A stretch of 64,000 bases of DNA from Cryptomeria japonica (lineage: Eukaryota > Streptophyta > Pinopsida > Cupressales > Cupressaceae): the NCBI RefSeq assembly GCF_030272615.1, contig NC_081406.1:247869218-247933217 (forward strand). Reading direction: 5' to 3'. A program made the translations under genes and the position numbers. Below are positions 47,743 through 59,707 of the stretch, in pieces (positions within the stretch are counted from its first letter, which is position 1; every line of letters starts with the position of its first letter). The notes beneath the pieces are model-generated. The model had not been told where the DNA came from. It searched no databases and saw nothing but the letters and a program-made list of their open reading frames with translations.

Positions 47743-48548
47743 TGTTAGGATTCCCATAGATACTGAGAGGGGGGGGTGAATTAGTATCTAACCGGTTATA
47801 AGATTTTCTTAACTTAAAACATGTAGAGCATATTAATACTATGTACTAGTAAGTAGAAAGTAATGCAATAAACAGAGATAAAAACAACCACATGAAAAAC
47901 ACACCATAACACAAAGATTTAATAAGGAAACCCGATGTGGGAAAAACCTCAGTGGGATTTGTGACCCACAATATTCACTTACTAGCCAATAAGAGAATAT
48001 TACTGCTACAAGAGGGGCCTGCACATGCAGGAAGGCCAACTGCCTAGAGCTCACTGCTCAAATACAAAATGGGAAGTCTCACTGACTTACAAAATGGATT
48101 ATATAAATCCAGTGTCTTGTATTGCTTCAAAATAGCATCTATAATGCCAGATCCAGTACCGGTTTTTGCTCTGCTTCTTACATAAACCCTTAACTTATAA
48201 TTCACATAATAGGTCTACCTTATTTCGCCTAATCACATTCCTCTTTTTTCATTACAAATGTTCTACAATGATCTCTCTTATATAAGAGTCATTTTACAAC
48301 TTGCCAAGTCGGCTTACAATGATTTTACAAGTAATAAACAAAATATATAAACAACAAAAATCCTATTGGCCTTTGTGCTAGTATGCTTCCTTTTACTGCT
48401 GGTGCCAGTGAACTGAGTGCCGGTGTAGAGTCTGATCTTGCTTGTGCCAGTGGAATGTCTTGCCGGTGTCATAGGATTGTAAGGTTGCCATCAATGACAA
48501 AACCTTCAGTCACCTACAATGTCTCATTGGAGTGTGCATATGCCAACA
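47743..48548 (-). repeat. 5' LTR of element C
   Basis: 806-bp partner of 41,993-42,798 with the same palindromic TATA region (48,275-48,288) and U5 hairpin (47,758-47,764 / 47,783-47,789). Confidence 0.95.
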
Positions 48549-49617
48549 GAACATACATGCCCATTCCATATAGAGTGTTTTGGGAGATAACTGGTACATG
48601 TTTTCTTTTTGTGTTTTAAAATGTTTTTCTAATTTTTTAAATTGTTCCTAGTTCAAATATTATAAAATAACTTGATATGTATGTTCGTGTACACATGTAC
48701 ATTTTGCAGATGTGGATAGAAGATCAATGTATGGATGAAAGAGCATGGAGAGGACAAGATCTTTGCATTGTGTCATGAGAACAGATAATTGCCCATGGAC
48801 ATTGTACACTAGGGATTATTCATGTTTTTGTTTTGATTGCATCATGCAGTTAAACATTTTGTTTGGTCTAATAGATATGCAACACAATTCAAATCTTCGA
48901 GACCATTTTATGCACTATGTAGATATCATTGAAATGACAAAATACCATATGTTTGGAGTTTTTTTGAGAGTGTTCATGGAAAGGGTGAACATGGTGGTGC
49001 AGGAGCTTGTATCAAACATGCTCTAAGAAAGAATCAAATAAATTATACAGGAAATCATATAGATGATTCACATGTTGTTGTTGAATGGTGTAAGAAACAC
49101 TTTGTGCAACCTAATTATCCGGGTGCATCATCATCGAGAACATACATGCCCATTCCATATAGAGTGTTTTGGGAGATAACCGGTACATGTTCCCTTTTAG
49201 TGTTTTAAAAAGTTTTTCTAATTTTTTAAAATGTTCCTAGTTCAAATTTTATAAAACAACTTGATATGTATGTTTGTGTACACATGTACATTTTGCAGAT
49301 GTGGATAGAAGATCAATGCATGGATGAAAGAGTGTGGAGAGGACAAGATCTTTGCATTGTGTCATGAGTACAAATAATCGCCCATGGACATTGTACACTA
49401 GGAATTATTCATGTTTTTGTTTTGATTGCATTTTGGAAACTATGTTGATTGTAAGAACCAAGAGTTTGGATATGTTAGTGAATTGAAACTCGTGCCACTA
49501 GATGTTTTTGACACATACAAGGAAAATGAGGATGAAATATTTGAAGACATTCCTTTGATTTGTGTTGATTATGACCATATTTCAGGATTGATTAAAATAG
49601 GTATATGTATAATATTT

Positions 49618-49618
<1 letters not shown>

Positions 49619-49664
<46 letters not shown>
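49619..49664. repeat. (TA)n microsatellite
   Basis: About 44 bp of uninterrupted TA within an intron of the transposase-like gene. Confidence 0.95.
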
Positions 49665-49666
<2 letters not shown>

Positions 49667-50241
49667 TTTCACAAATTTTGCATATGTAAAAAAATTATAT
49701 AAGAATTTTTAATCAAGTAAATATATTTATAACTTCTATTAAATTGCAGTAGATATTTTTGCAGTCATGGCAGAAGATGGAAATATAGAAGGTGTTAGTT
49801 ATTATTTATTGCATTGCATAGAAGAGAGAAAGAAGTTAAGAAAATACGAAATGAGTGATGGAATGTCCTTTCCCACAGGTTTGAATTGATTTGAACATTT
49901 AAATTAATTTGTAAAAAAATTTTAAACATGCATATGTGCACATGTTTTAATTTTCATATGTACACAAAGCTTACACATATTTTAAATTTCTTGTTTCTTG
50001 TATACATGTACATGTTGGCTCAGTTGTAGTGCAAGGGACATATTTAAAACAAGTTAAAATTGTTCAACATGGGATTCATTTCACTGAATACCAGATTGAC
50101 AACAAGGTATATCAGTATAGCCACTTGGTCATTGTTGTTGGCCTAATTCTTCATACAGTTCCATGTCGTGAGCGGTCTCAAAAGTGGAGATTAGATAGTG
50201 AAGATCATGAAAAAGTATTGTGTGTTATTGAAGAGTGATTT

Positions 50242-51409
50242 GAACCACTTGATGTAGTGTGAACTATTTAGTACACCTAAGCACATGTGTTTGAACCTAT
50301 GAATTTTTAATTTAATACTTTAGAATGTTCACTTTTACTTAACTTATTCTAGATGAAACTGCTAGAATTTAAATTAAATTGAATATGTACATTAACTTGA
50401 GTTTGTTCATTTGATATATGAACAAGTGTGATTTGTATATTGTTAATGGCTTGTGTGGAGTGGATATATTAAATTATGATGTGGTTTTTATATGCCTTGT
50501 GATGTTAAATAATAATATGTGTGTACATGTACAAAGTAATTGTAATGTGGATTGAAGTTGAAAAATGTCTTAAAGGGGATGTATGCTACAATTAGGATGT
50601 ATGAAATTACCTCGCGTGTGTGTTTAACATAAATTCATAAATAATAATTCAAAATGTAAAATTTGATTTAAATTAGGACATATGTGTGTGTTTAAATTCC
50701 CTGATACACGTGTGTGTGTATATTTACAAAGTAATGAAGTTTAATATATATTAAATTACTGTACAAGCAAGATGTATATAGTACATGTACATATATAAAT
50801 TCAGAAATTCATTTAAATTCAAAGCATATCCACATACAAATTACATGTAGTAAAATTTAAAATTTATAAACATATCAATCGTTTTTTAATCTATCTACAT
50901 TACACAAATTCAATCACAGATATGTTTATTTGACAATTTTAGAGTTCTTAAACTTTTTCTAAATTTCATTTACACCAATTATTCAATCTAGATCTATATA
51001 ATATTTAAACGAATAATCAAACATTCATACATACACATGTGATCTAATAAGTTAAATATGATCAAACACATCAATTGAAAACTTATAAATTTAAAGTATA
51101 TAATCAAACGTGCAAATATGATCAAACACAAACTGTACATATATATAAAGTGTGTATGCAATATAACATGTGCATGATCATATATAATCAGAATACAAAT
51201 GCATATCAGTATATAATCTAACCATACATGTATGATATATATATTCCACTTGATCAAACACAAACTGTATAAAGTATATAGTTTGATCAAACACAAACTA
51301 TATAAAGTATAATCTAACATGTGCATGAATATATACTATGAAAGTTTGAAATGTACATATAAAAAGATAAAAAAATGAGCTATAAAGTGGCAAATCAAAA
51401 AGCATCATG
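50242..51409. other. AT-rich gap between two convergent genes
   Basis: Contains several diverged copies of GATCAAACACAAACTGTATA(TAAAGTATA) between 51,115 and 51,320, and many CATGTGCATG/TGTGTACATG words. No gene recognised. Confidence 0.55.
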
Positions 51410-53017
51410 TCAGCCACGAACAAAGTGACCCTCCGAGGGAGAGTCCTAGTGAGAATCTGGATGTCCAATAGACCCCTGCAAAACTAGAATTTATTTAAAT
51501 ATTAAATATATACATCTATTATACATACATGTGTATTTTAGGATTAGTTTGAACAATAAACGATACTTAATTTTTTTATTAATTTATTAAATGGTATGTT
51601 GAAATTGTACATTACAACATATACAACTTTTAAAAATAAACAGACATCTACATACCTGTGTATCAGAAGTAGGTTGTATAGTCTGATCATGTCCTGTGAT
51701 CATATCTACCACATCACTCATACTTGCATATCTCTCTTTTGTTGTACGTATGACTAGGGAGTGTAAGGGGATAACTAGATGACTAGGTTTCGAGGATGAA
51801 GTATTTGTCTCTAGCAGCATATCCATAAACCTAGTCTAGCTCAAACCTCGTAGCTTCTCCTCAAATGAATCCAAGTACTCATCTATGATATGGACTTGAT
51901 TAGCTCATATATCCTCCTCTGCAACAACAGATTGATTTGTAGGTGGGTTAGTGCCCGGAGCATGCATAGAGTGATGATAATTATGTGAATGTCCCAGGGT
52001 ATGCATCAATGCAGTGGTAGCATACGCATCTCTGAGAATCTCCTCACTAATAGCAGCCAATAGTATCCCAAGTCGAGATGAAATAAAATAGTAAGAATGT
52101 AGAAGGTCCTAGGCTAAATACTACAACATTTGTACATGTATACCACCTCCTTCTATAGCCGCTACCACATCTAGTGAGGGGATGCCAGTAGTAATATACT
52201 GATCATCTAAATCTGAAGTCACCTCATGACTAGAAGATGCATGATCTGTCGATGATCCAGAACGTGGTCGGCTCATCATATATCTACCTAGCCTGACAGA
52301 TGATATGGTGGCTACTCCTGATGCAATCTCTCCAATCCTACCAATTGATTCTCTCTGAGAGGAAATCACAATGTGATCTGCTATGGGGGCAAGGGCTGGG
52401 ACTACAGCCAAAAATATCTCGCCAACAAGGTCCCTATGTCTAGGTGGAGCTCTATCATGCCTAGGATATGCATATATGTGAGCAATCCTGCCCCTCCCTT
52501 GTCCATAATATGCTATAATATCAAGGTAGTTGGGTTTGAACTAACAATGAACCTTGGTATATACTTGTTGTGCAAATTATAATGGAATCTAGTCATTATT
52601 AGGATAACGACCATCAGAAACTAAGAAGCGTGGGTAAATAAACAATGCAGCCTATGGATCAATACATCTCATAACTTGATATCCTCTCACTTTACTCTTC
52701 TCCTGATACTCTAGAAAATATCTCTCCTTGATGGTCTCCTTAAAGACCACCCTCAACACATCAGCAAAAGAATGATGACCCCTAACCTCACTCCTCAACT
52801 ATCTACAAATATCGTCTATAACCTCTAGTGAAAATAAGGTGTGACTGTACATGCCATTTGTTTGTGGGTCATCTAATATAACTCTTAATCTCTGTAACTC
52901 ATGGTCACTATAATGAAATATGGTAGCAATATCAAGCAATGGAGGATCCTGTTGTAGAAGATCTACATGATGTGGCTCCTGATCAGGTACATCATGGCCT
53001 GAATCCTGGGATGCCAT
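51410..53017 (-). pseudogene. Unrecognised two-exon gene, convergent to the transposase-like gene
   Basis: From ATG at 53,017 (MASQDSGHD) one frame runs to about 51,658 (453 codons) with about nine internal stops, mostly TAG, and no frameshift. A GTATGT donor at 51,657 and a TTTTGCAG acceptor near 51,480 join it in frame to a last exon (GSIGHPDSH...GHFVRG) ending at 51,410. The N-terminal third (HELQRLRVILDDPQ, FADVLRVVFKET) looks globular and the middle is Ser/Asp-rich. I do not recognise the family. Its position tail to tail with a transposase-like gene suggests a second protein of the same element. This is inference. Confidence 0.65.
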
Positions 53018-53574
53018 CTATCTAGGTCTAGGTCATGATAAAGTTACAATAAATACGTAAGCACACACACATGAAGTGCATTAAATTTTAAACATTAAAT
53101 TAAAATCAATAAAATGAGAGAGAGAGAGAGAGAGAGAGTGAGAGAGATTTTTAGTCTTTAACTCATGTTAAAAAATAAAATGTACACATGTGAAGTTCTC
53201 ACATAATTCATAAATATATACATTCAAAGTTCTCACATAATTCAAATTTAAATATTTATAATTTTAAAGAGAGTGAGAGGGAGATTGAATTAAAAATATA
53301 TAAATTTATCTATATATCACATACATACATTTTTAATAATTAAAACATTAATGACAGAGAGAGGGGGATCATTTTCATGACAGAGAGAGAGATATCATTA
53401 ATTTCAAAGAGAGACAAAGAGAGATCATTAAAGATATATTTTTACTAAATTAAAACATAATTTTTTAAAATTAAAACACATGCTGAGGAAATTAAGGGAA
53501 AAGAGCTCAAAAGACTAAATCATGTACATGTATATACTAATCCAAACACATGCTGAGAAAATTAAGGGACTTGC
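53018..53574. repeat. Upstream region with (GA)n tracts
   Basis: (GA)n at about 53,115-53,148 with weaker GAGAGA clusters to 53,430. Otherwise AT-rich and without a gene. It is the 5' flank of the minus-strand gene. Confidence 0.7.
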
Positions 53575-54745
53575 TCGAGAAAAAGACTAAGGGGTCATAA
53601 GTGGTCGTAAGGGGTCACGCATGTGTTAGAACACATGCATGACCCCTTAGGACACTATGTGATGGACTAAGAGGTATGTCATACACATTAGGATTTTATA
53701 AGGGGTCATATGCAATTCTAAGGGGTGACACGCATACATTAGAAGACATGGGTGACCCCTTAGGACCACATATGACCCCTTACCTAACACTATATGACCC
53801 TAACGGGTATGTTGTACACACTAGGATGTGATAAGGCGTCATATATGGTCTGAAGGAGTCATGCATATGTTAGAACACATGCGTGACCCCTTAGGATATT
53901 ATGTGATCCTAAGGGGTACATGTTACATATACACTAGGATTTTATAAGGGGTCATATGTGGTCCTAAGGGATCACACATTTTTTAACACATGCGTGACCC
54001 CTTAGGACCACATATGAACCCTTAGGACACTATTTCATGGACTAAGGGGTATGTCATACATACTAGGATTTTATAAGGGGTCATATTTTGTTCTAAGGGG
54101 TCATGCATCATGTGTTAGAACACATGTGTGACCCATTAGGATAATATATGACCCCTTAGGACACTATGTGATCCTAAGGGGTACATATTGTATAAACTCT
54201 AGGATGTTATAAGAGGTCTTATGTGGTCCTAAGTGGTCACACATGTGTTAGGACACATGACATGACCCCTTAGGACCACATATTCAACCCCTTAGGACAC
54301 TATGTGATCCTAAGAGACCGTATTTTGTACACACTAGGATTTTATAAGGGCTCATTTGCAGTTCTAAGGGGTCACGCATGTGTTCGAACACATGCATGAC
54401 CCCTTAGGACAACATATGACCTCGTAGGACACTATGTGATCCTAGGGGGTATGTCGTACATACTAAGATGTTATAAGGGGTCATATGTGGTTGTAAGGGG
54501 TCGTGAATGTGTTATAATACATGTGTGACCCCTTAGGACCACATATTACCCCTTAGGACACTATGTGATTCTAAGGGGTATGTTGTATACACTATGATGT
54601 TATAAGGGGTCATATGTGGTCCTAAGGGGTCACGTATGTGTTAACAAATGTGTGACAGGCCAAGTAGGACCACATATGACCCCTTAGGACACTATGTGAT
54701 GGACTAAGGGTTATGTCATACCTGCATTAGGATTTAATAAGGGGT
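53575..54745. repeat. Palindromic GGGGTCA/TGACCCC satellite, about nine units
   Basis: Each ~110-135 bp unit contains AAGGGGTCACGCATGTGTTA-like sequence followed by its near reverse complement (ACACATGCGTGACCCCTTA), then GGACCACATATGACCCCTTA, GGACACTATGTGATCCTAAG and GTACACACTAGGATGTTATA. Hairpin centres lie near 53,628, 53,740, 53,873, 53,980, 54,115, 54,250, 54,383, 54,515 and 54,640. Units are diverged. The array sits just upstream of the minus-strand gene. Confidence 0.9.
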
Positions 54746-55043
54746 CATATGTTCATTCATCATATCAGTACTATATTTGGTATCAAAGTATATGCTAGAA
54801 ACCTCTATGTAGTTATCCTAAAATTATTAATTACTAATAGTAAAGAAGTATACCCAAGTAATTAATACACACAAAGTTAGACACTATAATTTAGGGTAAA
54901 CAAAGAGAAGGTTAAGTAAAATATTCTTTCACTAATCATGCATCAGGGAAGACAAGAAGCACAATTAAAGACTTACTATGACAACACACCATACAAAAAG
55001 AAGGATAAAATACTTGATGAAAGATCCCAATGTTGCAACTTGG
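54746..55043. other. Unassigned, possibly retroelement interior
   Basis: AT-rich with no gene. It would be the leader of the LTR element suggested by the primer-site-like sequence at 55,044. Confidence 0.3.
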
Positions 55044-55055
55044 GCTTTGATACCA
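55044..55055 (-). other. Primer-binding-site-like sequence next to a possible LTR
   Basis: The minus strand reads TGGTATCAAAGC, one base different from the Met-type site at 4,829. At 55,058 TGTAATGCTCACTTC could be an LTR end. No partner LTR was found, so only the position and spacing support it. Confidence 0.35.
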
Positions 55056-56959
55056 AATGTAATGCTCACTTCTAAACAAGCAGACACCACTAAAAAGAAG
55101 TAACAATATTTTTTTTAATTCAATAACAAATTACATCATTAGTAACAGATTCAGAACATACATACTGTAACGTAATGGATTCTCATTTAAGAAATACTTA
55201 ACTAACAAACCTATTACCTCATACTTGAGATTTCTCTTCCCATCACCGTACATGACTCGATGTGCAACATGTTCCTGCACACAAGCCTACACCGCTAGAT
55301 GCAAACAATAGATTTATTTCCTATTAGATATATGTTCAGCAGGTTACACTATACAATGACTATAACTAGAACAAACATCTCCATTGAACATATAGGGTAA
55401 ACATATAACCTACAAAGAGTGACATAAATAGAAAACTCAGAAGAGCTAGACCCAAGGAATAGACCTACAATCTCAAGGTCTCATCGCAGATGGCCTTTCC
55501 TATGTGAATGCATAGAGTCTTAGTAGTTTGACCTAAAAAAGACATAACAAAAGTGGGTACACGACCCTTTGTAGGGTCTCCTACCCCAGACATTTCTCTT
55601 GTTGATTGCCACCAACTTAGGTGAAACAGAGATGAAGTCATAGATAATGTGATATTAAGGTTGTTGTACAACAATTTCCCTATGAACTATACCAAGTGTC
55701 CCAAAACATAGACTCCAAAACTAATGAAAACCAATGTGATACCTTGGGCCATTAAGAATACTTAAAGAGCTAGTTAAAAATTACACTTTACATTGGACCT
55801 AGATTTAGACCAAGGGAATGCATCAATAAACACTCACACTTGATTCTACATAAATTAAACTTAATTTTAACATATTATCTTCTTACAAGATTATGTTTGG
55901 GATAACTATAACGTTTAAAGGAAAACCTTTAACATAAAGAATTATATCTTTACCTCTTGGTTTCTATCCAGTCTTTGCCACTTAAGAACAAGTATTACTA
56001 AATGCTAAAACAAAGGTAACATGGCTATAGTTAAAAAATTTTACATACTCCACTAACTAACTTAAACTAATAGATTTCAGGTTCAAGTTTGGTCTAACAT
56101 ACCAACAATCTTAACTCGATATAGAAGGCCATAAGTCAACAAATATTCTTTTAGATCATTTGCTAAGTTGAATACCAACTTATTTAAAGAGAATAACTTG
56201 ATAGAACATTTTCCTTAACATTAAAGATCCTTAACTACATTTTACTCTTTTATAAAGAAGTGAAACATAACAAGTATAACATAAACTAATAAATGCCCCA
56301 CTTCACCATATACAATCTCTACAAGGGATAAACGGACTAGAGGTGATACAATTGATGACACGGGTCAACTCACATTACAAGACCATTTAAAAAGAAAAAG
56401 ATCAGAATTGACATAACCATCAAAACCATAACATACAATACAAAATATTTCTTAAAGTCATACCCTCATTTAGTACAACATTCAAAACCTGAAGCACAAA
56501 CAATTCCCTTAATAACCTTATTCCAATAATTTTCCCAAACAAATCATTTAACCAATAATCATTCATCCCTCATTTACAATTTACACCAAATCCAATCTTA
56601 AAGAATTACACACTCGATCCTACAATGTAGACTTTCCATCATGTATTAATGCAAATATATTTTTTTAAAATTGAACAAAACATATCTTTCTTAGTAAAAT
56701 ACATCTATATTTAGCAAAATATAACTAACTATTCAAATCTAATAATATCAATCCAAACATTTCATCCAATGAGATATCCAAATTTACTGAAATGTAATTA
56801 TAAAACTTGACCAACTTAACCATGCAACAATAATTGAATTTTACAATTATAAATATAAAAAAAAATTTATGTAATCATAAATATTTATTTGATTACAAAT
56901 AGATACTTAAGAATAATACACCTTTTATTTACCATTCAAATAAAACATTATCTAAAAAA
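55056..56959. other. AT-rich DNA, perhaps a lone LTR at its left end
   Basis: About 1.9 kb without domain, RNA gene or clear repeat. One 69-codon minus-strand frame (55,465-55,674) has no family features. Confidence 0.4.
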
Positions 56960-57192
56960 AACACACACACACACGGATATATATATACATATATATTTAT
57001 ATATGTCTATGTATATGTATATGTATACATATACACATATATACATATATATGTATATATGTATACATGTATACACATATATATGTATATATGTATACAC
57101 ATATATATGTATATATGTATACACATATATATGTATACATATACACATATACACATATATATGAATATATGTATACATGTATACACATATAT

Positions 57193-57223
<31 letters not shown>

Positions 57224-57638
57224 TATATACATATATACGTATATGTATATATATGTATATGCAGATATATATATATATTTATATATATATATATACATAT
57301 ATACATATATGTATATATATGTATACATATATTTATATACATACACACACATATATATGTATGTATATACACACACACACACATATATATTTGTGTGTGT
57401 ATGTATATACATATACATATATATGTATACATATGAATACATATGTATGTATATACATGTATACATGTATACATGTACATGTACATATATACCTATATCC
57501 ATATACATGTATATATGTATACTTGTATCCATATACATGTATGTATGTATATACACACATAGAAATATATATATACATATGTATATATATACACACATAG
57601 AAATATATATATATGTATGTATACATACATATGTATAT

Positions 57639-57670
<32 letters not shown>

Positions 57671-57890
57671 GCATGTATATGTATATACATACATATACAT
57701 ATATGTATGTATACATACATACATATATATATACATATGTATGCATGTATATGTATGTGTATGTGTATGTGTATGTATATGTATATGTATATACATATGT
57801 ACATATACATATATACATTTGTATATATGTATATGTGTATATATATATATGTATACATATATATATGTATGCGTATATATATGTATATAC

Positions 57891-57921
<31 letters not shown>

Positions 57922-57995
57922 CATATATATATATATGTATATATATGTATATATATACATATATATACATATATATATGTATATATATATACAAT
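56960..57995. repeat. ~1-kb TATG/CATA/TA microsatellite
   Basis: Nearly pure alternating purine/pyrimidine words (ATATAC, GTATAC, ATATGT, CACACA). It produces long Tyr/Ile/His/Met frames on both strands, which are not genes. It abuts the ORF1 fragment at 57,996. Confidence 0.97.
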
Positions 57996-58560
57996 CAAAA
58001 TCATAAGGCACCGGTAAGGCAATTTAATGCTTATAAATTCAATGGTAGATGTTTTGTTTGCAATAGATTTGGTCACATAGCTAGGTAATGTAGAAATAGA
58101 GCTTAAATTAGAATCCTAATTCTTCTCCTAATAAATGTTCTAAATACAATAAGTTTTGTCATAAAACAAAATATTGTTGATTGAATGTTAAATGCTATGC
58201 ATATGGAAAATTTGGACATATGGCTAATCAGTGCAGGTCAAGCAATTTCATTGGTTTTAGCAAAGCAATTCAAAGGAACAATGTTACATGTTATGCGTGT
58301 AATGAGGTTGGACATATTGCTAAATTTTGTAGAAGCAGAAATCCACTGGCTGATAATGGAGGATCAAATGAGAAAGGAAAAGAGAAGGTTAGTGAGATCG
58401 GACAAGATCATACTCAGAGATGGGTTAAGAAGATTGAAGAACAATCATCAGATGGGAATGTCTCGGTTACTTATCTGATAGAAGAGGTTGCTCCTGCACC
58501 AATAGGTATCACATTCGGTAACCAAGGAAGATGCCTTAGGGGTAGGCAAAATTCATGAAG
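57996..58560 (+). pseudogene. ORF1 fragment of a third B/C-family element
   Basis: Begins inside ORF1 just before the first knuckle ([17 protein letters not shown]) and continues through CYAYGKFGHMANQC, where the second Cys has become Tyr, to the intact CYACNEVGHIAKFC (58,289-58,330). The tail aligns with elements B and C (NEKGKEKV, QRWVKK). The coiled-coil part is missing, replaced by the microsatellite. The second knuckle is destroyed by stops. Confidence 0.85.
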
Positions 58561-58897
58561 ATGCTGCATATGCCCCAAGAAGAGGTTCTGAAAGATGTTC
58601 CAGATATTAGAAATGATTATCCATCATGGATATGTTATGAGCAAGATCTGGTATCTTTCACCGATAGTCATTTATGTCAATGGAAGATTAGGATTTTTCT
58701 CAAAGGTTAAAAGGTCGAATACACTTCATTATCGATCACCTTGCATTCAGAGCGATTTCAAAGTGATTCAAAGTGAATAAGTGTGATCAAAGACAATTCA
58801 GAGAAATCAGATTTCTTCTTGAGCGATTTCATCGATGTTTGGAAGAATTTGTTGGAGGTTTTCATCGAGAGCGATCAAAACGTATTTATCTTTAAAA
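58561..58897 (+). other. Spacer between ORF1 and ORF2 of the third copy
   Basis: Non-coding inter-ORF region equivalent to 46,259-46,560 of element C. Confidence 0.5.
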
Positions 58898-59707
58898 ATG
58901 GAAGTAGGATCATCATCTATTCCCATTTTTTTTGCAAACCCAACTATAGTAGAGGTCAAGGACTGCACCAGGCCAATTTTCAAGCGGTATCCACATGTGG
59001 CTACCCTAGAAGATTCGATTGGAATATTTTCTTGCATTCTGGAGGGAGTTGTCTATGTAGAGGATGTTAGGGAATGTATTCGTTATCACATCGAGGACTT
59101 GGAAACTTAAAAAATTAAGGGCATGTATATGAGTGAGCTGATGGGAGAATCTGGAAAGATCAAACCAACATACAAACATATTGAAGACCTAGGGTTTATA
59201 GACATTCTGGATATTCCAGAATTTGAGGATGAGATAATCAAATATGTTTAGAGAAGAGTACATGGAGAGTTTATATGGCTGAATAGACCTTACAAAATCA
59301 CCAAGGAAGCCATCTGAGCAATCACTGGTTTGTCATTGGTTGGCCAACATCCAGACAAGAAGGTCTCAAATGATTTTGTGAGAAAGATCACCGACACAAC
59401 ATTTGAAAAAAGATCCATGAAAATGAGCACCATCACCAACACGGACATCAAATTTGGTATCCTGATCATCGGGTATAAGGTAGCTCAGTCAAACCAACTG
59501 AATTTTGTTTCCACTTCATGCATTTTGGCTGCATACAAAATGATGAGAGAGAATGTAAAATTAGATATATGCGGTTGGATGCCAGATGAGTTGTTAATAA
59601 ATCTAGGGAAAACTAAGGGTGAGAAGAAGGGTGCATTCTGGTATGGCAACTTGATAGTTTGCCTGATGATATATTTCATGAATGATACACCCGGTTTGGG
59701 TAAGAGG
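58898..59707 (+). pseudogene. ORF2 N-terminal fragment of a third B/C-family element
   Basis: ATG at 58,898 (MEVGSSSIPIF) aligns with ORF2 starts in B and C. One frame of about 270 codons holds YVEDVRECIRYH, GEFIWLNRPYKITKEA, KRSMKMSTITNTDI and GAFWYGNLIVCLMIYF, broken by three stops (TAA, TAG, TGA) and no frameshift. It ends where element F starts. It aligns with B and C over its whole length while the three differ at roughly half of residues. Confidence 0.85.

Larger units (their letters stand above)
41993..48548 (-). mobile_element. Element C, pol-less LTR retrotransposon with ORF1 and ORF2
   Basis: 6,556 bp, two 806-bp LTRs, TG...CA termini and a GAACA target duplication (41,988-41,992 and 48,549-48,553). 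PBS and PPT are of the Copia type. Between them lie only a Gag-like ORF1 and a long ORF2; there is no protease, integrase, RT or RNase H. It must be moved in trans. By eye the LTRs differ at about 50 of 806 sites, nearly all transitions, so the insertion is not very recent. Elements B (10,621-16,060) and 57,996-59,707 are relatives. Confidence 0.95.
41124..49432 (+). repeat. 589-bp exon/intron segment in three tandem copies
   Basis: Copies start at TTGGTCTAAT at 41,124, 41,713 and 48,863. The first step is 589 bp. The second is 7,150 bp, which is 589 plus the 6,556-bp element C and its 5-bp target duplication exactly. Each copy holds the QFKSSRPFYALCRYH, HGKGEHD and FVQPNYP exon, a short intron and the RDYSCFC exon. 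All three share a TGA after CRYH, so the gene was already broken before triplication. Copy 3 runs into the downstream exons; copies 1 and 2 end in a CATGCA(A/G)TTAAACATTTTG junction. Confidence 0.93.
38007..50241 (+). pseudogene. Spliced transposase-like gene, decayed and interrupted
   Basis: Exon 1 (38,007-38,109, KKRRQNKT-like basic start) joins across a GTATGC...GTGCAG intron (38,110-40,106) in frame with exon 2. Exon 2 shows FWNDNNRPSS, a CCCCY run near 40,365, then SVVDFAENYS (40,843), and after a frameshift in a T run near 41,070 FFWSNGCATQFKS and ESGHGKGEHD. The spaced D...(D/N)...H-G-K-G blocks suggest a DDE/RNase H-fold transposase, but I cannot name the superfamily. Downstream exons carry TRSLHCV...RDYSCFC, NYVDCKNQEFGYV (49,436), a 49,750-49,880 exon and a last exon (about 50,023-50,238, QGTYLKQVK, HLVIV). 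The second acidic position is Asn in all copies. A gene, not a retrotransposon: introns are present. Confidence 0.7.

Noticed and set aside
56889-58088. Many long Tyr/Ile/His/Met-rich frames on both strands
   Set aside because: They are translations of the TA/TATG/CACA microsatellite; the composition is fully explained by the repeat.
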